Shown here piece by piece: positions 59,127 through 64,000 of a DNA stretch of 64,000 bases. Under the pieces are notes generated by a model that did not search any database, was not told the DNA's origin, and saw only the letters and a program-made list of their open reading frames with translations. How positions within the stretch are numbered: the stretch's first letter is position 1; every line of letters begins with the position of its first letter. The stretch lies in the NCBI RefSeq assembly GCF_014192115.1, contig NZ_JACHXL010000004.1, positions 122,663-186,662 of the forward strand. Direction: 5' to 3'. The position numbers and the translations under genes were made by a program. The DNA is from Psychrobacter luti. GTDB taxonomy: Bacteria > Pseudomonadota > Gammaproteobacteria > Pseudomonadales > Moraxellaceae.

Positions 59127-62100
59127 GTGCCCTTGTTATATTCTCCGCTTTACCAAAGCATCCGTTTGATTTTATTTGGCGCCTTAGGCTTATCTAGCTT
59201 GACCGTCAATGCGGCTATTAACAATACTGATGCGCAGATGACGGAGCCGTTAGCCGTTGACAGTGCGAGCGCTTATACCTCGAAGGTCGCTATTGACGCC
59301 AATAACAACATCAATCGTACCGTTAGTCAAGACATCAGTTATCAAAGCGATTATAAGCAAAACACGGGCTATAACGATATCAATGGATTAAATGAAAATA
59401 TAGCCGCTAATATTAATAGTACAGGAGTGAATAATCCGGTAGCTATTAATCCTATATTTAACAATGATACTACTTTAGATAATGACAATTATAATGACAG
59501 TATAGATATCACAGAAATTAGTAACAGTAATGATAGTAATAATGCCAATGGTAATAATCAAAATAACACTGTTGCATCACTAAATAATAACAGCATAGCT
59601 GAGACTAAAGTTAACGACAGTGATGAGAGTATCCAAGAAAGCCTCAGACGCTTGGCAGAATTTTATGAATTAACGCCTGAAACTGACCCTGCAACGTTAA
59701 ACAATAATAGCAATGATAATGTAATAGATAACAACCAAAATGATATTCAGAACACCTTTGCCGCGCAAACCATTCCAGCAGTAGGCAACGATTTAAAGCT
59801 ACTACCAAATAACATCGACAGCGCCCAACGCTGCGAAGGTCAATGGGTCTATCCCAAGAAGAATCCCAATTACCAACGAGCAGTTAATGAAACAGGTGCA
59901 AGTAACGGTCAGCCAGCACCCAATCTAAATGGTATCCCTAATAATCAAGCGCCATTGTTTGCAGAGTCGGATTATGGTTACTACGACAATGTCGATTATG
60001 CCGAGCTATCAGGTAATGTGATTGTTAACCAAGGCAGCCAGCATATCGAAGCGGACAAGATTATTTTAGACTTAACCAATGGCGTCGCAGCGGCACAAGG
60101 TAAAGTGATGTTTACCGATCAAGCCAACGCTAATGGCAATCGACCTGCTGTTTCCGCACAAGCTAGTAATGTTCTAAACAACAATACCAAAAACAATAAG
60201 ACCAGCCTTACTGATAAAGCTTCAAAAGGCGGTCTCATCGGGATTGCCGATAGCTTAAACTATAATACTGAGACCGGACAATCAACGGCCAAAGACGTGG
60301 CTTTTGCTAGTGTAGAACTACAAGCACACGGCTATGCCAAACGCTTAAATCGACCGAATGAGACACAATACGAGCTTGATGAGGTAATGTTCAGTACTTG
60401 TCCGCCCACCAACCGTAAATGGCAGTTTGATGCCAAAAGTATCGATTTAGATACCGAAACTGGTCGCGGCGAAGCTTATAATACAACCTTCCGTATCGCT
60501 GATGTACCAGTCTTCTATTTGCCTTATTTTAACTTTCCTATAGACAATCGACGCAGTAGTGGATTTTTACTGCCTAATGCTAGTATCAGTAGTGAAAGCG
60601 GCCTTGAAGTTGATGTACCTTACTACTTTAATTTAGCGCCGAACTATGATGCGACCCTTAATACTCGCGTTTATACCAATCGTAACCCGATGCTCTCAGG
60701 TGAATTTCGTTATTTGACTGAAGAATATGGCGAAGGTATTTTTAATGGCTCATATCTGCCCAATGATAAAGAGTATGACGGCGAAGATCGCAGCAGTTTG
60801 TTTTATGATCATTATTGGGCATCTAAAAGCATTCCTCGCTTAAGTGGCGATGCAAAATATAGTTATGTATCCGATGCCGATTATCTGAACGACTTTGATA
60901 CCTTAGGTTTATCAGACAATACCTTAAACCTACCACGTCGTGCGCGGGTTAATTATTATAATGATTATGTCAATGGTGAACTGAAAGTTGAAACTTTTCA
61001 GACACTAGATGCCATCACTAATAATGGGCAGGTATTACAAGATAAAGATAAGCCTTACTCGCGCTTGCCGCAGCTCAAGCTTGATTATCGTTTACCGTGG
61101 GCAAAAAGCTTTGATATCACGGGCGTTAGTGACACCGCTTATTTTAAAAAGTCTATCGATGATGGCTCTGAAAATGAGAAAAGCGGCACGCGTATTTATA
61201 ATAAACTCAGCGCCGTTTACCCCATGGAAAGATCTTGGGGTTATATCAAACCTAAGCTCAGCTTACAGCATCTATATACGTCTTATGATGAAGACAGTTT
61301 AGTAGATAACGATCTAAATAAAGACGATGGTAGCCAGTCAGTATTGGTACCACAAGCTAGCATTGACGCCGGTTTGCATTTTTATCAAGCTGGCTCACCT
61401 TTTGGTGCTTTTGATGATACCTTGGGCGGTTACCGCTTATTAAGTCCGCGCTTAAAGTATACTTACTCGCCTTATCAAGATCAAAACGATATTCCCAACT
61501 TTAATACCCGTGTTGCCTCTATCAATTATGAGCAGCTTTTTTCGGACAGCTGGTTTTTAGGTCATGACCGTTTGCAAGATTTGCATGCCTTTACCCCCGG
61601 TATTAACTATCGTTACATCGATGCAACGGGTGTGACACGTTTTGATGGTAGCATTGCAGAGCAGTTTTATATCGATGATGGACGCGTAACCCTTGATCAA
61701 GATAAACCCATCCTGACGTCATCGTCTTCAGGTATGGTATGGGATACCAGTACTCAGCCTTATAATAACGTCTGGTTTGATGTGAGTGGTGCTCTTACTA
61801 ATAGCTATGATTTAAACTATATCACCACCGAGCTGCGTTATCAGCCGTCTAACAACAGCTTATTTAATGTCGGTTTTGTGAAGCGTATGCGTGATGAAAA
61901 CACTGACCAATTACCTTTGTCAGCATTTACTGCTTCAGCCGTGTTCCCTATTAATAATAACTGGCGTGTATTGGCGCAAGGTCAGTATGATTATAATCGT
62001 GATAAAATGCTTGATTCGTTAATTGGTGTTGATTATGAGGATTGCTGTTTTGGTTTTGCCGTTTACGGTCGTCGTTACTATAACGACTTAAATATCAAAG

Positions 62101-62231
62101 ACAAACCGACGCAAGCGATTATGGCAGAAATCAGACTCAACGGCCTTGGTAGCGGCAGCAGTCGTTTAACGCGCTTACTTTCTGACAAAGTGTTAGGATT
62201 TGAGCCTGTCCAAAGCGCATGGAAGGATTAA
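59127..62231 (+). CDS. lptD: LPS-assembly protein LptD
   Basis: Outer-membrane translocon that inserts lipopolysaccharide into the outer leaflet, with LptE as plug. The 1034-aa product begins at GTG with a Sec signal (cleavage after VNA near residue 29). An Asn/Asp-rich low-complexity region (about 35-230) follows, then the OstA/LptA-like periplasmic domain (YAELSGNVIVNQGSQHIEADK) and the large barrel. The four cysteines that form the rearranged disulfides in E. coli LptD are represented by Cys236, Cys425, Cys973 and Cys974, the last pair in DYEDCCFGF. It is about 250 residues longer than E. coli LptD (784). The AGG before GTG is too close to be an ideal ribosome binding site, so the start is uncertain. 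It is followed by surA. Confidence 0.94.
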   Translation: MPLLYSPLYQSIRLILFGALGLSSLTVNAAINNTDAQMTEPLAVDSASAYTSKVAIDANNNINRTVSQDISYQSDYKQNTGYNDINGLNENIAANINSTGVNNPVAINPIFNNDTTLDNDNYNDSIDITEISNSNDSNNANGNNQNNTVASLNNNSIAETKVNDSDESIQESLRRLAEFYELTPETDPATLNNNSNDNVIDNNQNDIQNTFAAQTIPAVGNDLKLLPNNIDSAQRCEGQWVYPKKNPNYQRAVNETGASNGQPAPNLNGIPNNQAPLFAESDYGYYDNVDYAELSGNVIVNQGSQHIEADKIILDLTNGVAAAQGKVMFTDQANANGNRPAVSAQASNVLNNNTKNNKTSLTDKASKGGLIGIADSLNYNTETGQSTAKDVAFASVELQAHGYAKRLNRPNETQYELDEVMFSTCPPTNRKWQFDAKSIDLDTETGRGEAYNTTFRIADVPVFYLPYFNFPIDNRRSSGFLLPNASISSESGLEVDVPYYFNLAPNYDATLNTRVYTNRNPMLSGEFRYLTEEYGEGIFNGSYLPNDKEYDGEDRSSLFYDHYWASKSIPRLSGDAKYSYVSDADYLNDFDTLGLSDNTLNLPRRARVNYYNDYVNGELKVETFQTLDAITNNGQVLQDKDKPYSRLPQLKLDYRLPWAKSFDITGVSDTAYFKKSIDDGSENEKSGTRIYNKLSAVYPMERSWGYIKPKLSLQHLYTSYDEDSLVDNDLNKDDGSQSVLVPQASIDAGLHFYQAGSPFGAFDDTLGGYRLLSPRLKYTYSPYQDQNDIPNFNTRVASINYEQLFSDSWFLGHDRLQDLHAFTPGINYRYIDATGVTRFDGSIAEQFYIDDGRVTLDQDKPILTSSSSGMVWDTSTQPYNNVWFDVSGALTNSYDLNYITTELRYQPSNNSLFNVGFVKRMRDENTDQLPLSAFTASAVFPINNNWRVLAQGQYDYNRDKMLDSLIGVDYEDCCFGFAVYGRRYYNDLNIKDKPTQAIMAEIRLNGLGSGSSRLTRLLSDKVLGFEPVQSAWKD

Positions 62232-62429
62232 TTAAGCATCGTCTATACGATTATATTAACGTATGATTGATGGCATTATTTATAGACTGTTATTTGTGAT
62301 ATAACATTCTACAACATTGTTTTTACCCTATTTATTATAGACAACCTTAGCCGCTACTTGAATATTACGAGTATCGTCAATAGGCTTAACCGATTACCAT
62401 CCGATGCAATGACATTGATGAGGAGCATC

Positions 62430-63851
62430 ATGAGATTTTTTTCTTTACGTCAAACTAGCCGAGCTGTATTGCTTTCTATGACTATGACTGGCGCTATTGC
62501 CCTAAGTTTTAGCGCACAAGCAGCCACCGTTAAGCCTGCAAAAGCACAAACCTCCCAAGAAGCAGCCCAAGCAAATGCCGCAGCTGGACAAAATAGCGTG
62601 AACCGTTTGACGCCTGCCAATAGCACAGACGGTATCATTGCGTTGGTCAATGAAAATGCTATCTTAAAGAGTGATTTAATCGCTGCTATGGCTCAGACTC
62701 AAGCACGTGCTCAAGCGGCTGGTGAACCGATTGCCAATTCGGCACAGCTACAGTCTGAAGTGTTAAACGCCCTTATCTTGCGCGAATTACAGCTGTCTTT
62801 GGTCAAACGTGTTGGCTTGAATCCTGATGAAGCCGCGGTTAATCAACGCTTGGCTCAAATTGCCCAAGCCGAAGGACTTAATAGCATTGGTGCGTTGCAG
62901 CAACGATTAGATGCTGCAAAACCGGGTAGTTATGCCATCCTACGTGCGCAATTGATTGAAGATGCTGCTATCCAAGCCTTGCAGCAACGCCAAATCTCTA
63001 GCCGTGTACGTATCAGTGAACAAGATATCGATGCATTTTTGGCATCTCCTGAAGCTAAGCGCTTAAGTCAAAGTGAATATCAAACCGTTCACGTTCGTAT
63101 CCCGTATATGGATGACTATAGCCGCTTGTCAGAAGCTCAGCGTAATGAGGCTCTAAAAGTCGCGCAACGCCTACGTACACGTCTGCAAGCACCAAATGTT
63201 GATGTAACGGAAGCTATCGCAGCAAGCCAAGGCAGCTATCCTATTCAGTTGCAAGGTGGTGATATGGGCTTTCATAAAGCGGCAGCTTTACCGACTGAAC
63301 TGGCAAGCGAAATCACCAAGCTTGAAGTGGGTGCTGTAAGTGCGCCATTAGTCACGCCTGAAGGCATTGATATCATTAAGCTGGCTGATAAAAAATCCAG
63401 TGATACCATGCTAGTACCGCAATGGAATACCCGCCATATCTTGGTCAAAGTCGATGAGCTGCAAACGGATGCCCTTGCTGAACAAAAAATCAATGATCTC
63501 TATGCCCAATTACGTAATGGCGCTGACTTTGCTAGCCTAGCCTCGACTTATTCAGATGATCCTGGCTCAGCAGGACGCGGTGGCGATTTGGATTGGGTTG
63601 GTGAAGAGCAAATGATTGGTCCGTTTGAAGCGATGATGAAGAATACTGCGGTCGGCGATTATTCTGCACCATTCAAAACGCAATTTGGCTGGCATATATT
63701 AAAAGTCGAAGGTAAGCGTGAACAAGATGTCAGCGATGAGTATCGTCGTAATATGGCGCGCCAAGCTCTATATCAGCGTCTTGCCCCACAAGCCAAAGAA
63801 GACTGGCTACAAGAGCTACGTGCCGGCGCTTACATTCAGGTACTTGGTTAG
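62430..63851 (+). CDS. surA: Periplasmic chaperone and peptidyl-prolyl isomerase SurA
   Basis: Chaperone for outer-membrane proteins, including LptD, in the periplasm. From the ATG at 62430 (473 aa), preceded by AGGAG with a 4-base spacer, the product has a signal peptide ending SAQA-A. The SurA N-domain follows (about 55-190, GIIALVNENAILKSDL). Next come a degenerate first parvulin domain (QTVHVRIPYMDD) and a complete second one (NTRHILVKVDEL, DDPGSAGRGGDLDWV, FGWHILKV), then the C-terminal helix. Upstream in-frame starts at 62358, 62409 and 62418 lack a good ribosome binding site. The order lptD-surA is the standard gammaproteobacterial one; the expected next genes (pdxA or ksgA) are displaced by an insertion sequence. 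Confidence 0.95.
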   Translation: MRFFSLRQTSRAVLLSMTMTGAIALSFSAQAATVKPAKAQTSQEAAQANAAAGQNSVNRLTPANSTDGIIALVNENAILKSDLIAAMAQTQARAQAAGEPIANSAQLQSEVLNALILRELQLSLVKRVGLNPDEAAVNQRLAQIAQAEGLNSIGALQQRLDAAKPGSYAILRAQLIEDAAIQALQQRQISSRVRISEQDIDAFLASPEAKRLSQSEYQTVHVRIPYMDDYSRLSEAQRNEALKVAQRLRTRLQAPNVDVTEAIAASQGSYPIQLQGGDMGFHKAAALPTELASEITKLEVGAVSAPLVTPEGIDIIKLADKKSSDTMLVPQWNTRHILVKVDELQTDALAEQKINDLYAQLRNGADFASLASTYSDDPGSAGRGGDLDWVGEEQMIGPFEAMMKNTAVGDYSAPFKTQFGWHILKVEGKREQDVSDEYRRNMARQALYQRLAPQAKEDWLQELRAGAYIQVLG

Positions 63852-63915
63852 TTAGTAATAAGTTAACCAATTAGTAGCTAAAAGAGTTTATAAAAAAGGG
63901 TATATGTGAACTGAA

Positions 63916-63943
63916 CCCCATAAGTTGGACACAACTTATGGGG
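63916..63943 (+). repeat. Perfect inverted repeat inside the IS end
   Basis: CCCCATAAGTTG (63916-63927) and CAACTTATGGGG (63932-63943) flank the 4-nt loop GACA. A short T tract follows, and the right arm contains the GGGG that would serve as the transposase ribosome binding site. Confidence 0.9.
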
Positions 63944-63950
63944 TATTTTT

Positions 63951-64000
63951 ATGCGTTACGATCTAGACTTTAAAATGCAAGTTATCGCATACTATCGGCA
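63951..64000 (+). CDS. IS3-family transposase OrfA (5' fragment)
   Basis: Only the first 16 complete codons are in the window, reading MRYDLDFKMQVIAYYR, typical of the helix-turn-helix OrfA that opens IS3/IS150-group transposases. GGGG lies 7 bases upstream of the ATG. Whether the gene is intact cannot be known. Confidence 0.75.
   Translation, partial: MRYDLDFKMQVIAYYR

Larger units (their letters stand above)
63907..64000 (+). mobile_element. Left end of an IS3-family (IS150-type) insertion sequence
   Basis: The sequence TGAACTGAACCCC...GTTGGACA from 63907 matches the terminal inverted repeat style of IS150-type elements, and a transposase orfA start follows 44 bases later. The element runs off the window, so its right end and target duplication cannot be seen. 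Confidence 0.8.

Overview
The window is a block of mostly housekeeping chromosome from a gammaproteobacterium of the Moraxellaceae, most probably Psychrobacter. This assignment is inference, from protein character and gene order and without any search. The supporting points are moderate, AT-leaning composition; the order cmk-rpsA-ihfB-lapA-pyrF; a long glyceraldehyde-3-phosphate dehydrogenase with an extra N-terminal domain; amgK-murU divergent from lptD-surA; and an Asn/Ser/Asp-rich style of envelope protein.

Layout. 1-1.8 kb: end of the isc iron-sulfur operon (hscA fragment, fdx). 1.9-6.8 kb: membrane adenylate cyclase, a lipoprotein neutral ceramidase and a HIT protein. 7-16.5 kb: mfd, rraA, a Rossmann-fold protein, rpsT, a histidine phosphatase, a metallophosphoesterase, pyrF and lapA. 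16.7-25.4 kb: ihfB, rpsA, cmk, tadA, ung, clpA and clpS. 25.5-33.5 kb: a coiled-coil membrane protein, argC, hemE, proB, obgE and gap. 34-37.5 kb: a lipocalin with a long unusual N-terminal extension, a Nudix/ThiE-like fusion, and a 54-residue hemP under a near-perfect Fur box. 37.6-46.3 kb: tamB and a very long tamA. 46.6-53.3 kb: an LplT-like transporter, coq7, a TPR-type exported protein and a large lipase-like lipoprotein. 53.9-56.7 kb: a cyanide-insensitive-type cytochrome bd operon (cydA, cydB, a 38-residue DUF2474-type subunit). 56.7-63.9 kb: murU and amgK, divergent from lptD and surA. 63.9 kb to the end: left end of an IS3-family (IS150-type) insertion sequence, 55 bp behind the surA stop.

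How the genes work together. The right half is dominated by outer-envelope construction: TamA/TamB, LptD, SurA, AmgK/MurU cell-wall recycling, LplT-type lysophospholipid transport and two envelope lipoproteins. The left half is translation, DNA repair, proteolysis and biosynthesis. I do not see a defence island, prophage, CRISPR array or biosynthetic cluster. The least ordinary features are long low-complexity N-terminal regions on two outer-membrane assembly proteins (TamA and LptD), the lipocalin extension with an internal ribosome binding site in front of a signal peptide, an acidic insertion in ClpA, a four-copy 16-bp tandem repeat in front of argC, and a hairpin at the IS end that would bury the transposase ribosome binding site. 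No tRNA or rRNA gene was recognised. Residue numbers are counted from the sequence or estimated from nucleotide positions.
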